The position numbers and the translations under genes are program-made. 29,159 bases of DNA, from positions 1 to 29,159 of the IMG/VR virus record IMGVR_UViG_3300006749_000077. The stretch is one strand, 5' to 3'. Each line of letters starts with the position of its first letter. Positions within the stretch are counted from its first letter, which is position 1. This DNA is from a virus. Shown here in pieces: positions 8,798 to 18,002 of the stretch. The notes under the pieces were generated by a model. That model searched no databases, had not been told where the DNA came from, and saw only the letters and a program-made list of their open reading frames with translations.

Positions 8798-9745
8798 TTA
8801 TCTTTCTTCTTGTGAATCCTCTTGGTCTTGTGCTTGTCCAAATTGTACTGCTTGAATCTCTCTTATGGACATACCTGCGTATTGAAGTATCTTCATAATT
8901 AAAGAAGGTTCATCGTCATTAGGGAGTTCAAAATCTTGAAAGTCCGGTTGACTTGAGTCGAATGACGGTTCACCATCGGTAAGCTGAACAAATGTCCATT
9001 TAGGGTCTTTGGGGTATCTAAAATATTGACACAGAACACCCGAGTTTATCGCAGATGGATAGGCTGTAAGCTTGTCTATCTCTTGTGTATATGCGGGAAA
9101 CATTTTAGATGGTGCAGTCAACATAGAATTGTTTAGCATTGTTATCTTACTTAACGTAACTTTTTCAAGTTCGTTTTGCTTTGGTTTAAATATGCTGTAC
9201 TCGGCTCCAAGGTCTAAAACATCGTCGAATATACCTGCAGATAAATTTAAAGTAGTATTGTCTACTATAGATGTAACTGTGGCAGAAATAGGTGGCGTAG
9301 GTCTTGAGTTTACAACCACATCGCCAATTTGAACTTCAGATAAAAAAGAAGCAACAGCATCTACAAGCTGTCCTGCTGATACCAATGTTGCAGCACCTGT
9401 TGTAACCTCTGTCTCAAAACCTAAAACCTTGTTTATTAAATAATAATCGTCTCCTGTATATAGGGGAGCAGGCAAAAAGAATATATTGTTGGAATTTGAT
9501 GTAAGATATTTTGTTTCTGAAAACATTTCAATAACCTCTTCGTATCCTTTCTTGATGTCCGCGTACCCCGTACCGGATTGTCTAGCGTTTTCCTTTTGTA
9601 TTTGATAGTTGTACTGATAAAAGTAGTCCTCAAATATATCCATCTGCGCTTGTTTGGCAAATAGATTAAAATCTGATGGAGATATGTATCCGTAATTGTT
9701 CTTGTTCAGTATAGATAGAACTGTATTTCTTACTGAGTTAATCAT
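8798..9745 (-). CDS. Head-tail connector / ring protein with inserted beta domain
   Basis: The product has 315 residues. The N-terminus (1-65: INSVRNTVLSILNKNNYGYI, then SPSDFNLFAKQAQMDIFEDY) is a helical block conserved in crAss-like and marine flavobacterial phage structural proteins near the portal. Residues about 113-188 form a beta-rich insert, LVDAVASFLSEVQIGDVVVN then ATVTSIVDNTTLNLS and YSIFKP. It has a clear relative in the 154-residue protein at 21739-22203. The C-terminal half resumes the connector-like region and ends acidic (DQEDSQEER). A terminator and a TATCTTTG promoter element lie directly upstream, so this gene probably starts a transcription unit that runs through the tail genes. 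The connector role is inferred from position and the N-terminal motif. Confidence 0.7.
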   Translation of the reverse strand: MINSVRNTVLSILNKNNYGYISPSDFNLFAKQAQMDIFEDYFYQYNYQIQKENARQSGTGYADIKKGYEEVIEMFSETKYLTSNSNNIFFLPAPLYTGDDYYLINKVLGFETEVTTGAATLVSAGQLVDAVASFLSEVQIGDVVVNSRPTPPISATVTSIVDNTTLNLSAGIFDDVLDLGAEYSIFKPKQNELEKVTLSKITMLNNSMLTAPSKMFPAYTQEIDKLTAYPSAINSGVLCQYFRYPKDPKWTFVQLTDGEPSFDSSQPDFQDFELPNDDEPSLIMKILQYAGMSIREIQAVQFGQAQDQEDSQEER

Positions 9746-9762
9746 TCGTTATCTTCTTTACA

Positions 9763-9770
9763 CAAAGATA
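9763..9770 (-). promoter_or_regulatory. Bacteroidota-type -7 element (TATCTTTG) for the tail operon
   Basis: TATCTTTG on the minus strand lies 17 nt upstream of the connector gene start and immediately after a rho-independent terminator. No convincing -33 TTG is present, since the A-tract of the terminator occupies that position. Confidence 0.5.
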
Positions 9771-9772
9771 AG

Positions 9773-9806
9773 TAAAAAAAAAGAGGGCCTCTTAAAAGCC
9801 CTCTTT
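9773..9806 (-). terminator. Rho-independent terminator after the 249-residue gene
   Basis: On the minus strand, AAAGAGGGC (9806-9798) pairs with GCCCTCTTT (9788-9780) across a 9-nt loop. It is followed by an uninterrupted run of T (plus-strand A at 9774-9782). It lies about 18 nt past the stop of the upstream gene and is the clearest terminator here along with that after the capsid gene. Confidence 0.85.
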
Positions 9807-9823
9807 CAATAAAGATATAAAAA

Positions 9824-10573
9824 CTATTCTTCCAAATGTTTCTCAAGATGCTCAAGTATTTCTACACCTTCATCGGTTTGAAAGTAAGATGTAACCACAT
9901 ACATCGGGTCTTCTCCAAAAGGAATTGTCATCATTCTTTTTTTATTTCCGGGAAGATTAAAATATACTTCTTTCTTTTGATTTCTAAAACCCAATAAGCT
10001 TTCATCAAAAAATCTCTGAACATTAGATTGCAATTTTATTTGCGGGTCTGATACTGCGCTGATGAATCCCTTTGGGTCTCGTTTTGCATAGATTAACATG
10101 TCTCTACGAAGCTCAGAAGTAGTCATGTTTGCCGCTCCCGAACCAATCATAACTCTACCCATAGTTTCAAGTTGCTCTACGGTAAGTTTTCTTGCCTCAA
10201 CTAAAGCATCGACTTCCGCATTAAGATTATCAACTTGCTCTTGAGCATCTTTCTCATCATTTACCTCTTCAAATCTTTTTCCATTTAAAGGATGATAATG
10301 TAAAAACTCTTGCAAAACTTGGTTAGCTCTTGGAACTCTTAACATACCATCTTCAAAAATAATAGGCTCTACTATAGCATTGCCATCTTGCTCATCTTCA
10401 AAAGGTGACTTTTGGTTTACTGCGTAGCGAAGTGCTCTGTTAATTCCTTTGTCCTCGTCAAAATGTAGAAGTGGACTTCTTCTTGAGTTTCGGACGGGAA
10501 GCATAAAAGATAGGGGTGCTTCATCCCTCATTAATCTGTACGTCTTATCAACGTATTGTTTTTCTTTTTTCAT
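9824..10573 (-). CDS. Conserved phage protein of unknown role between capsid and connector genes
   Basis: The product has 249 residues. The N-terminal half contains KTYRLMRDEAPLSFMLPVRN, a LLHFDEDKGINRALRYA segment, QKSPFEDEQDGNA and a PIIFEDGMLRVPRANQVLQE block. I recall these as conserved in crAss-like and marine Bacteroidota phages, without an assigned function. The middle (about 105-135) is an acidic coiled coil; the C-terminal half is helical and ends LEHLEKHLEE. There is no signal peptide or membrane segment. It sits between the capsid gene and the connector genes, where head-completion or decoration proteins are often found. It is unusual in being flanked by strong terminators on both sides, so its dosage is probably set separately. 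It could be structural or a non-virion assembly factor. Confidence 0.7.
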   Translation of the reverse strand: MKKEKQYVDKTYRLMRDEAPLSFMLPVRNSRRSPLLHFDEDKGINRALRYAVNQKSPFEDEQDGNAIVEPIIFEDGMLRVPRANQVLQEFLHYHPLNGKRFEEVNDEKDAQEQVDNLNAEVDALVEARKLTVEQLETMGRVMIGSGAANMTTSELRRDMLIYAKRDPKGFISAVSDPQIKLQSNVQRFFDESLLGFRNQKKEVYFNLPGNKKRMMTIPFGEDPMYVVTSYFQTDEGVEILEHLEKHLEE

Positions 10574-10596
10574 TGTATTGAATTTAATTTAATCTT

Positions 10597-10628
10597 AAAA
10601 AAGGGAGTGTCGTCAAAGACACTCCCTT
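10597..10628 (-). terminator. Rho-independent terminator after the major capsid gene
   Basis: A perfect 11-bp stem, AAGGGAGTGTC (plus 10601-10611) with GACACTCCCTT (10618-10628), has a 6-nt loop. On the minus strand it is followed by a T tract (plus 10602-10597). It sits 15 nt after the capsid stop codon. It leaves only 24 nt before the next gene's start, so either read-through or a promoter inside the hairpin must feed that gene. Its core is the GAGTGTC-N6-GACACTC repeat. Confidence 0.88.
10605..10624. repeat. Hairpin repeat copy 2 (within capsid terminator)
   Basis: GAGTGTC, loop GTCAAA, GACACTC: the inner part of the capsid-gene terminator stem. It is the only one of four copies that is intergenic and followed by a T tract. 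Confidence 0.6.
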
Positions 10629-10643
10629 GTGTTGTATCAACTC

Positions 10644-12080
10644 TTAGTCCTCAAAAATGAAGAAGTTGTTTGCACCCATAGTACATACGCATCTTTCAGA
10701 AAGGAAGTGAACTTCCATTGCATCTAAAGAAGATGTCATTGCACCACCGGCTGAACCTGTAATCCACGTTTTGTATCTACGGTCTTCAGTTTCTGAAGCT
10801 CGGTAACGAACGTGAAGGAATGGACGCTTTGCGTTCTTTCCAAGGATTTGGTCATATACAGATGTAGAACCTGCAGGAACCATTAATCCATTTACCTGTC
10901 CCGAACCTGCACCTGTAGGCAAACCACCTCGCATTGTTGGGTCGTTTAGGTATTTCCAATCAGACTTGTAGAAGTCATAACCTCTACGGAATCCTGTGAA
11001 TCCAAGATTTAGTGCCATCTCTTCGTCATTGTCAAACAATCCGTAAGATGTACCACCTGCTCCGTAAGAGTTTTGAGCCGCTAACATATCGTCAACATCA
11101 AATCCAAAGTCTCTGTCAAGGAAAATAACATTCTCCTCGATAGCTCCTTGCTTGTCCAATCTTGAGATAACAGCATCAAAGTCAGCAAGAGCAACAGGGT
11201 TACCACCGGACCATACGTTACCACGGGTTTGAACTGAATAGAAGATACCTTCAGAACCTTTAAATCCTTCAGTTAAAGCTCCGGAATCCGGATTCACACC
11301 GTCTGTTGCTTCAGCAGGAACTGCTTCAATCATTGAAGTTTCCAAGTAGTCATCGAAACGTAAACGAGTTTCGTGCTCAGACTTCAAGTACCATAGGTAT
11401 CCTGTTGCACCATTCTCAGTTGTTACTTCAACCCATCCAATCTGTGCCATATCAGAACCCGATACTGCATACTTGTCTTTCAAGATAATTGGAGAGTTCT
11501 CAAAGAAGATATCGTCAGCCTCTAAAGAACCAACCATTCCCTCTGTTCCTTTCTTGAACTCAGAACCATAGATAAACACAGTACAAGAGGTTCCGGGACC
11601 ACCTGCAAACGCTTGACCTGCACTCTCATAGTAAGCAACATCAAACTCGTTAGCTCCAAGGTCAACATCTGTAATGATGGCTTTATTGAATCCACCACCT
11701 GCATTGTCCGTAATCATAACTGTTTGTCCTACACGAACTGCGATACCGTTAGTAGCCGTAAATCCGGGTACACCTGTATCGTTAACAGTTATAGTTGCAG
11801 TAGAGTCTGTTGCTCCACCACCGGAATTACAATCTACATACTTAGTATGAAGTCTTCCTTGTTCTGCCCATTTTACTAAGTCAGAGTTAGAAGGCATCTC
11901 TGCTCCAACTAATCTTAGGAATGAACTAATTGTGCGATTCCCATATCGCTCAAATTCTTTCTCGTAAGTATCCGGAAGATACTGATTCAAGAAATCAAAA
12001 TTCGTTATATAATTTGTTGACGTTGGTACTTGTTGTGCCGACGGCTGCAAATCAAAACCGGGAGTAGCATCTACTGCCAT
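10644..12080 (-). CDS. Major capsid protein (crAss-like, HK97-type fold expected)
   Basis: The product has 478 residues. The block NQYLPDTYEKEFERYGNRTI, SSFLRLVGAEMPSNSD and VKWAEQGRLHTKYVD (residues 32-83) is the N-terminal signature of crAss-like major capsid proteins. Residues about 85-175 are a Gly/Thr-rich beta insertion (IAVRVGQTVMITD, AIITDVDLGANEFDVAYY), which fits the insertion domain of this capsid family. The rest is a mixed alpha/beta core, and Cys84, C166 and two Cys near the C-terminus (ERCVCTMG) are visible. The gene lies directly after the scaffold gene and is closed by a strong terminator, giving a portal-scaffold-capsid order. Its AT-rich leader has no Shine-Dalgarno. It is the most plausible client of the phage chaperonin encoded at the right end. 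Confidence 0.9.
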   Translation of the reverse strand: MAVDATPGFDLQPSAQQVPTSTNYITNFDFLNQYLPDTYEKEFERYGNRTISSFLRLVGAEMPSNSDLVKWAEQGRLHTKYVDCNSGGGATDSTATITVNDTGVPGFTATNGIAVRVGQTVMITDNAGGGFNKAIITDVDLGANEFDVAYYESAGQAFAGGPGTSCTVFIYGSEFKKGTEGMVGSLEADDIFFENSPIILKDKYAVSGSDMAQIGWVEVTTENGATGYLWYLKSEHETRLRFDDYLETSMIEAVPAEATDGVNPDSGALTEGFKGSEGIFYSVQTRGNVWSGGNPVALADFDAVISRLDKQGAIEENVIFLDRDFGFDVDDMLAAQNSYGAGGTSYGLFDNDEEMALNLGFTGFRRGYDFYKSDWKYLNDPTMRGGLPTGAGSGQVNGLMVPAGSTSVYDQILGKNAKRPFLHVRYRASETEDRRYKTWITGSAGGAMTSSLDAMEVHFLSERCVCTMGANNFFIFED

Positions 12081-12102
12081 AATTTCTAATTTTTAAAATT
12101 GT

Positions 12103-13239
12103 TTATACTCTTTTTATTTTTTTTATCTTCAAGCCTCGACCATTGTCGGGGTTCAAAGACCTTACTTGCACGCCTCCTTTTGTGCTCACTTCGGGTGCTT
12201 TACGTTCAGACATATTTATGTTTTTCATCTTTCTCGTAACATCCTCAGTGCCTGCTGATAAACCTTGTTCATAAAAGAACTTGGCATATCTTTCGGGATT
12301 TGATGCTATAGCTAAAGCTCTGTGAAATCCTGCAGCATCACTAATCAAACCATTCTCGTCAACGAACCTTTTCATAAAATTGTTCGTGTCTAAGTTTCGT
12401 TTTTTCAGCTCTTCTGCGTTTGTGGGAATGTAAGTCAACACTTGGTCTTCTCCTACTTTGAAATCAAAACCTTTGAAATCTGAGAATACCTCGTTTGTCT
12501 TTTCCACGAACCAATCACGTCTCCGTTTTTGTTCCTCTTCAAAGCTCTTTGCCTGTTCTAAATATTGGTTATATGCCTCGCGTTCTTCCTTTTCACTTTC
12601 AGAGACATCAACCGTGCTTGACTCAAGGGGTTGTTTATACATCTCTTTTTGCTCATTGAAATATTTCTTGGCTCTTCCAATCGCTTTTTTCTTTGCTAAC
12701 TTTATTTTCTTAATATCCGTTTCGTCATCAACTTCTTCGTCATACGTGTAGTCATCCAACAAAACATCAACATCATCAGAATCTAAACCTTCCTCCGTAG
12801 ATAGAAGGTAGTTCTTTAGCAAAGTGTTTTCGTCCATAGAATCGAAGTCTTGGTTCAATTTAACATAGTCTTCAATTCCACGTCCTGTTTTTTTCTTGTA
12901 CTCAAAATAAGCAGCAACATCTTCGGGGAGTTCTTGGTTTGATTCTTTCTCATCAAACAACTGCCCCACAGAGTCTATCTGCTTATCGTACCTATTTTTA
13001 ATATATAAAAGAACGTCCTCCTCATTTAACTCTGAGGATTGAGTTTGTGTTTCTTCTTTCGGCTGTAAGTCTTCTTGCTCTTCCGTGGTGGTGGCACTCT
13101 CAGTGCTTGTTTCCACTCCATCAGTGTTAGCGTTGTCTTCTCCAAAATTATCTTTTTCAGCCTTGTCTAATAATTCTTGCTCAACTTCAGCTCGTGATTT
13201 CTCTTCAGAACCACCAACTTCTCTTACTTTAATTTCCAT
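12103..13239 (-). CDS. Acidic capsid scaffolding-type protein
   Basis: The product has 378 residues. The first 90 are low-complexity, acidic and Ser/Thr/Glu-rich (for example TESATTTEEQEDLQPKEETQ). A central stretch (about 100-190) is Asp/Glu-rich, followed by charged coiled coil (about 185-250). A more ordered region with GFDFKVGEDQVLTYIP and AAGFHRALAIASNPERYAKF comes next, and a strongly basic tail (RGLKIKKIKRV) closes it. An acidic helical body with a basic C-terminal capsid-binding segment, between portal and capsid genes, is the classic scaffold arrangement. No protease motif is visible, so a scaffold-protease fusion is unlikely. A TAAATTTG element lies just upstream. Confidence 0.75.
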   Translation of the reverse strand: MEIKVREVGGSEEKSRAEVEQELLDKAEKDNFGEDNANTDGVETSTESATTTEEQEDLQPKEETQTQSSELNEEDVLLYIKNRYDKQIDSVGQLFDEKESNQELPEDVAAYFEYKKKTGRGIEDYVKLNQDFDSMDENTLLKNYLLSTEEGLDSDDVDVLLDDYTYDEEVDDETDIKKIKLAKKKAIGRAKKYFNEQKEMYKQPLESSTVDVSESEKEEREAYNQYLEQAKSFEEEQKRRRDWFVEKTNEVFSDFKGFDFKVGEDQVLTYIPTNAEELKKRNLDTNNFMKRFVDENGLISDAAGFHRALAIASNPERYAKFFYEQGLSAGTEDVTRKMKNINMSERKAPEVSTKGGVQVRSLNPDNGRGLKIKKIKRV

Positions 13240-13254
13240 TTAATTTAATTTTTA

Positions 13255-13262
13255 CAAATTTA
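13255..13262 (-). promoter_or_regulatory. Candidate -7 element (TAAATTTG) before scaffold-capsid pair
   Basis: TAAATTTG on the minus strand fits TAnnTTTG, 15 nt before the scaffold start in the 51-nt gap after the portal stop. It would allow extra transcription of scaffold and capsid. AT-rich context and no -33 match make it tentative. Confidence 0.35.
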
Positions 13263-13290
13263 GTAATAATTTTTTTTGTAATTTATTTAA

Positions 13291-15726
13291 CTATCTAGGC
13301 TCAAATTCTGCCATATCAAATCCGTCAAGACTGTCCTCGTTAGATTCAAACTTCATTGGAGGTAAATTATTTTTCCTTTGGTCTATCAGTTTAGACTGCT
13401 GAGTATTTTGTTGACTTATACGTTGTGATTTAGCATCTTCTCTTTGTGTCTCTCTGCTCTGCAAAGCATTTTCACTTATATCTCTAAGCTGCATGTTAAA
13501 ATCAAACTCAGTCTGCATAAGCTCTCTTTTGAGCTGTGCTTCGTTCTTAAGCTTCTCAATCTCAAATGCCACTTCAGCTTGTTTAAGCTGCATTTTGCCT
13601 TGAATCTCTACTTGCTGTTTTTCCATAGCAGTTTGAGCCGCCATTTGCTGTGACTGCATATTGAGTTGCGCTTGGTTTTGTTGTAACTCTTTTTGCTTTT
13701 TTATTTCTTTTTCTTCCTTTTGAACTCGCTTTACTTTGAGTAATTGATTTGCAAGCTTTATATTTTTAAGCTCTCTAATATCAATAGCATCTTCAAGATT
13801 TATGTCTTGCTTCTGTAAAGCCATCTGAATATTTTGTTCAAGCTGTGCTTGCTCTTCTTCATCCGGACTAACTTCAATAAATATTCCGAAATCATATATA
13901 TACAGGTCAGATATATCACCAAGTATACTCACATTGTACTTACCTATTTTATTTACAAAGTCATCCTTGAAGTCTGAATATTCTAATATATCCGCTACTC
14001 GGTATGTTAATGCTTCAGACAGGCTTCTGAATATATAAAGACTGCCGTCAAGTATATGTCGAGTTGCAGTGTTTGAATTTAATGCTGCAAGTTTTTGAAG
14101 ACCAACTAATGAATTAGGGTCCGGTGTAGATGCGTCACGAGCTTCATTAAGACCTGTAACAGTTCTAATCATATTTAGATAATGATTGTAGTTTGTTAAA
14201 AGCATCTGAGTTTTACTTGCTCCGGACGAAGACTGAAGCTCTTTAATAGGAACCTTCCCTTGATTAAAGTCACCGTCTTGAGTGTAACTCCTTCCAATAA
14301 CACTACCCGTTTGAAAGTACATACGTAAAGCGTCTTCGGGGTTATATGCTTGTCCTGTTCCTAAATCCACTTCGTTTAATCCATCAGCATCTATATACAC
14401 ACCATCGGGGACAACTTTAGATATTACTTGCTGAAGTTTTAAGTGAGTTATTTGAATCAAATCAGCAAAAGGAATCATTCTTCTAACCAATGATTCAATA
14501 ACACCTTTGTACATTCTTGGAGCAACTGCTACATAGTTTGGCAACGCATGTTGACTTGATGATTTTGGACGAACCATGTTATGAGCCAACTCCCATTTTA
14601 GCAAAATGTTAGTTCCCATAACCATAACTCCATCGTACCAAACATCAATAGTTTTTTCAAATCTTTCAAACCTACCTTCATCCATCATCTCTTGTGGAGG
14701 ATTGAAAGTATCATCCTTTTCTAAAACTTTAGAACCACCTGTCTCAAGAATTTTCTTCTTGTAGACCATTTTCTTTGTGGTCTTGTAGTTGAAGTACATA
14801 ACAGTAACTGTGTCTCTATAAAAAATATCGTTCTCATAATACTGAGCAACATTGTAATAGTTGTACCAACTTTGACTGTATTTACCTATCTCCTCTAAAT
14901 CCTCTCTTGTTAATGAAGGGTCTATCTTTAAAAGCTCAACAATAGGCAATACTTTAATTTCTCCCCAATAAAAGCAATCTTTAAAATATGGGTCTTCTGT
15001 ATAACTATAAACGACATTAGCAGGGTCTACATACTCCACTTCTACTCCTGCTCCTTTCAGAAAGTTGTGTTTTGCCATGCTTACACCCAAAGTGGCCAAG
15101 TCATAATCACATCTTTTTCTTATGTCTTCATAATGATTTTCTTCGAGCAAAGTGTTTATGGCTTCTTCTTCAGCTATTTCAATCGCCGGCTTGTAGTTAA
15201 GTTGCATGTACAACGAAAGCTCTTCATCTGTGTTTGGAAGCTCCTCGGGGTCTATTATAAAAGGATTAGCTCCTGTCTTATCCTTTATAATGTTAAGTGT
15301 ATCTTTAGCCACCATTTGCCCCTCAACCATGTCTTGATATTTGCTACGCTTTGCTTGAGAAAGCGCATCTTGAGCGTAAGCCTTTACCTTGAATAATCTG
15401 TCTGACATTCCATTAACAACAATGTCAACAAATTTTGGTATAACAGGTACAGGTGTCCAATCTAAATTAAGATAAGATAGGTCACCATCTATAGCAAGTT
15501 CATTTTTGTATTTTGCAACAGACTGCTCGCCTCTTGCGTATAGTCTTAATTTATTGAAGTCTCTCCATTGACTGTAGAATCTGCATTGTTGCCCGTCTTT
15601 CTTAAACCATTCATATTGAATGGCCTGTCCAATCTGTAATCCAAATTCGTCCGTAGCCTTTTCGGCATCCGATACAAACTGACTTGGGAAACCTGCAGAT
15701 GAAATGTTTATTTTTACGTCTCTCAT
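13291..15726 (-). CDS. Portal protein (crAss-like)
   Basis: The product has 811 residues. The block RLYARGEQSVAKYKNELAID, GDLSYLNLDWTPVPVIPKFV and DIVVNGMSDR (about 61-110) is the conserved N-terminal region of crAss-like portals. The middle has the usual RRMIPFADLIQITHLKLQQV helix and the TGLNEARDASTPDPNSLVGL segment. Residues about 645-765 are a long Gln/Lys/Glu coiled coil (EKEIKKQKELQQ through REDAKSQRISQQ), longer than in many portals. It could form the barrel or interact with internal proteins. The start codon overlaps the terminase stop in ATGA, so the two are translationally coupled. The dodecameric ring would sit at one capsid vertex as the DNA conduit. Confidence 0.9.
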   Translation of the reverse strand: MRDVKINISSAGFPSQFVSDAEKATDEFGLQIGQAIQYEWFKKDGQQCRFYSQWRDFNKLRLYARGEQSVAKYKNELAIDGDLSYLNLDWTPVPVIPKFVDIVVNGMSDRLFKVKAYAQDALSQAKRSKYQDMVEGQMVAKDTLNIIKDKTGANPFIIDPEELPNTDEELSLYMQLNYKPAIEIAEEEAINTLLEENHYEDIRKRCDYDLATLGVSMAKHNFLKGAGVEVEYVDPANVVYSYTEDPYFKDCFYWGEIKVLPIVELLKIDPSLTREDLEEIGKYSQSWYNYYNVAQYYENDIFYRDTVTVMYFNYKTTKKMVYKKKILETGGSKVLEKDDTFNPPQEMMDEGRFERFEKTIDVWYDGVMVMGTNILLKWELAHNMVRPKSSSQHALPNYVAVAPRMYKGVIESLVRRMIPFADLIQITHLKLQQVISKVVPDGVYIDADGLNEVDLGTGQAYNPEDALRMYFQTGSVIGRSYTQDGDFNQGKVPIKELQSSSGASKTQMLLTNYNHYLNMIRTVTGLNEARDASTPDPNSLVGLQKLAALNSNTATRHILDGSLYIFRSLSEALTYRVADILEYSDFKDDFVNKIGKYNVSILGDISDLYIYDFGIFIEVSPDEEEQAQLEQNIQMALQKQDINLEDAIDIRELKNIKLANQLLKVKRVQKEEKEIKKQKELQQNQAQLNMQSQQMAAQTAMEKQQVEIQGKMQLKQAEVAFEIEKLKNEAQLKRELMQTEFDFNMQLRDISENALQSRETQREDAKSQRISQQNTQQSKLIDQRKNNLPPMKFESNEDSLDGFDMAEFEPR

Positions 15727-18002
15727 CTGATTATCTCACTTAATGTTCCTGTGTTACTATACCTTGCAAAGTTAATCTTTATTTTTGACTCTTTTTTCTG
15801 TGGGGTGTATAGATGTTTCTGACACGCCATTATTGCAAGCCCCGAACTAATAGAGGCATCATACTTAGTTCTATTGTTTATATCAAATTTAGCCCAATCT
15901 TCAAGGGTTCTAACAAACGGCATAGTACCCATTACGTCATTTTCTCTGAAAGTTCCATCCATATCCATACCGACATATTTTTCTATGTAAGACTCAATAG
16001 CAGCCGCGTGTGCTTGTTTTACATCTTCACTTGTGTTAGGTATACCCCCTAGCTCTCTTTCTGTCTTAGACAGCTTGTTATACGTTTTGTCGGGCCTGTT
16101 CATGCAAAAGCCTCTATACCCTCTGTTTTTAAAATGATATAAAAGTCTAGGCTTGTTATTTTCTATAAGTATAGGCATACCGTAAAATACACATGCCATT
16201 AGAACTTCTTCATAAAATATTTCTGCAGTCTGTGGTCGTGCTACGTATTCAAGAAAAAACTCATTAGAAGGAGCGTCTTCCATACTAAACTTAGTTAGGC
16301 CGTGAAGAGCACCATTAGAACCTCCTCCGCCTACTACTCCGGATATGTCATAGGAGTCACATCCGAATGCGCCAATATGTTCATTCCCCGGATACTTAAC
16401 TCCATTCTTAACCTCAACTCGATTATTAAGTCCTTTACGCGGTGTCCAAGAAACCTTAAATCTTCCTCTCGAATCCGGGCTAAATATTACATCGCTATCT
16501 TTTATGCCGTCTCTCCAATGAAAAGAACCCCTTGTTATATGATGCTCTTTTATCATGGAGTCATTATAGTCTATTTGTTGATATATTTTTGTTAAGTTAA
16601 ACAAAGACTCTTTACTCTCGTCTCTAAATGCGTGTGACTCTGTGCGTGGAAACTGACGATAAAACTCGTTAAGAGCATCTGCATCATTTTTTAATGACTC
16701 AACCTCAGCTTCCCAATAATCAATAGCCCCGTTTGAAATCATCTCTCCGTCTACCCCTAACACAGAAACAGGAGGCTTCCTAAATACCGGCATACCGTAT
16801 CTGTCAATAAACCCTTCCATATTCCATTCCATAGGAATAAACAAAGAATACATTCCACTCTTTGTCTGACCATTGGCGTTTCGTGTCGTAAGCATTGAGT
16901 CTTCGTAAAGCTTTTTAAAGTTACCACCACCTTTCGCTAAAGCATTTGAAGTGGAGCCCATCATACACTTGCCTATAATCTTACTACCCAAACGCAAACA
17001 AGTTTTTGTTACACGCCAATTATTAAGTATGTTGTTTGGTTTAATCCATTTACCGCTTTCATCGTGTATCAACAACAACAACTTCTCACCATCATAACTG
17101 TTGTCATCTGTATTCTTCCAATCTATTGTGGTATCAAGACCCTGCATCTCATCATCAGAGACATCATACATATTCTTTTTTGTAATCTTAGAGGCAGGAA
17201 TCCTAAACGCTAATTCTGTTTTAGGTTTATCCATACCATCTTGAATGGGCTTAAAGAAAAATGGGTAGTTGTTTACGACAGGAACAACCTTATCCGTAAA
17301 CATTTTTTTAGCATCTGCTCCTGTTTTAGAAAGTATACCTATCCTTGAATCTTTGGATATTGTTCCTATGTTTGCACATTCCTCTGAGCCCATATAAGAA
17401 AAACCGGAACGACGTATCTTAAGGTAGTCCATTCCAAAGCTTCGGCTATCTGCTTTACATGCTTCCCAAAATATATATAGTATTCTATTCGCTTCTCTGT
17501 AGTCCGGATATCCAACATCAATCTTGGTCCATTGAAGATACATATAGTGCCCTCCTGTTATATATGTCTTCTTGCCATTGTTCATAAACCAATGCCCTTC
17601 TTCCCTTCTGTTGAACTCCTCTTCTATGTAGTCAACCCATCTGTTCTTAAAGGTAGCGTGTTGCTCATTCCACTGAAATATAGATTGAATCTTATTTAGT
17701 TCTTTAGGTGTATTAATTCGCTCCCAATATTGTTCTGATTTTTTTGAGTGTCGCTGACGACACTCTTTAGGTGCTTTAGGTAAAGCAATAGGTAGACCCT
17801 GTATGCTTACCACCTCTCCTATCTGACCGGTCTTTGATATTACGACCACATCGTATTTTGAGTCATAACCATACTTCCAACTTCCACTATTGTTTTTGTT
17901 GGTGATTACAGTCTTTGGGATATAATCTTCTAAGACCCTGTATAGATTATTCTGCGTGTCTTTCTGCAAACCCTTGTTTTGAATCCGTATTATTCTTACC
18001 AC
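15723..18002 (-). CDS. terL: Terminase large subunit
   Basis: The product has 759 residues, with a GTG start at 18002. The ATPase part shows a degenerate Walker A region, YLKIRRSGFSYMGSEE (residues 193-208), in the arginine-rich form used by crAss-like terminases. A clear Walker B, LLLLIHDES, has D314 and E315, and a motif III-like GSTSNA lies at 349-354. The nuclease part has the three expected acidic residues in order: D549 in GAFGCDSYD, E614 in PILIENNKP and D715 in TKYDASISSG. It cuts and translocates DNA through the portal encoded next, which overlaps by ATGA. The gene overlaps the preceding 93-residue gene by 56 nt. A TTG at codon 12 would shorten that overlap, but the first residues look properly coding. 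A GAGTGTC hairpin lies at 17746-17765. Confidence 0.92.
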   Translation of the reverse strand: MVRIIRIQNKGLQKDTQNNLYRVLEDYIPKTVITNKNNSGSWKYGYDSKYDVVVISKTGQIGEVVSIQGLPIALPKAPKECRQRHSKKSEQYWERINTPKELNKIQSIFQWNEQHATFKNRWVDYIEEEFNRREEGHWFMNNGKKTYITGGHYMYLQWTKIDVGYPDYREANRILYIFWEACKADSRSFGMDYLKIRRSGFSYMGSEECANIGTISKDSRIGILSKTGADAKKMFTDKVVPVVNNYPFFFKPIQDGMDKPKTELAFRIPASKITKKNMYDVSDDEMQGLDTTIDWKNTDDNSYDGEKLLLLIHDESGKWIKPNNILNNWRVTKTCLRLGSKIIGKCMMGSTSNALAKGGGNFKKLYEDSMLTTRNANGQTKSGMYSLFIPMEWNMEGFIDRYGMPVFRKPPVSVLGVDGEMISNGAIDYWEAEVESLKNDADALNEFYRQFPRTESHAFRDESKESLFNLTKIYQQIDYNDSMIKEHHITRGSFHWRDGIKDSDVIFSPDSRGRFKVSWTPRKGLNNRVEVKNGVKYPGNEHIGAFGCDSYDISGVVGGGGSNGALHGLTKFSMEDAPSNEFFLEYVARPQTAEIFYEEVLMACVFYGMPILIENNKPRLLYHFKNRGYRGFCMNRPDKTYNKLSKTERELGGIPNTSEDVKQAHAAAIESYIEKYVGMDMDGTFRENDVMGTMPFVRTLEDWAKFDINNRTKYDASISSGLAIMACQKHLYTPQKKESKIKINFARYSNTGTLSEIIR
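17746..17765. repeat. Hairpin repeat copy 3 (inside terminase gene)
   Basis: GAGTGTC, loop GCTGAC, GACACTC. The pairing extends one further G-C pair into the loop. It is read in the terminase frame as CRQRHS, a different frame from copies 1 and 4, so the shared sequence is not explained by a shared peptide. Confidence 0.6.

Noticed and set aside
11306-11879. Frames of 60-88 codons overlapping the capsid gene
   Set aside because: These are other-frame or opposite-strand readings of the conserved capsid gene with no start context or family match.
17746-17765. Hairpin in the terminase gene as a true terminator
   Set aside because: On the minus strand the stem is followed by an A run, not T, and it lies early in an essential gene, so termination there is unlikely.
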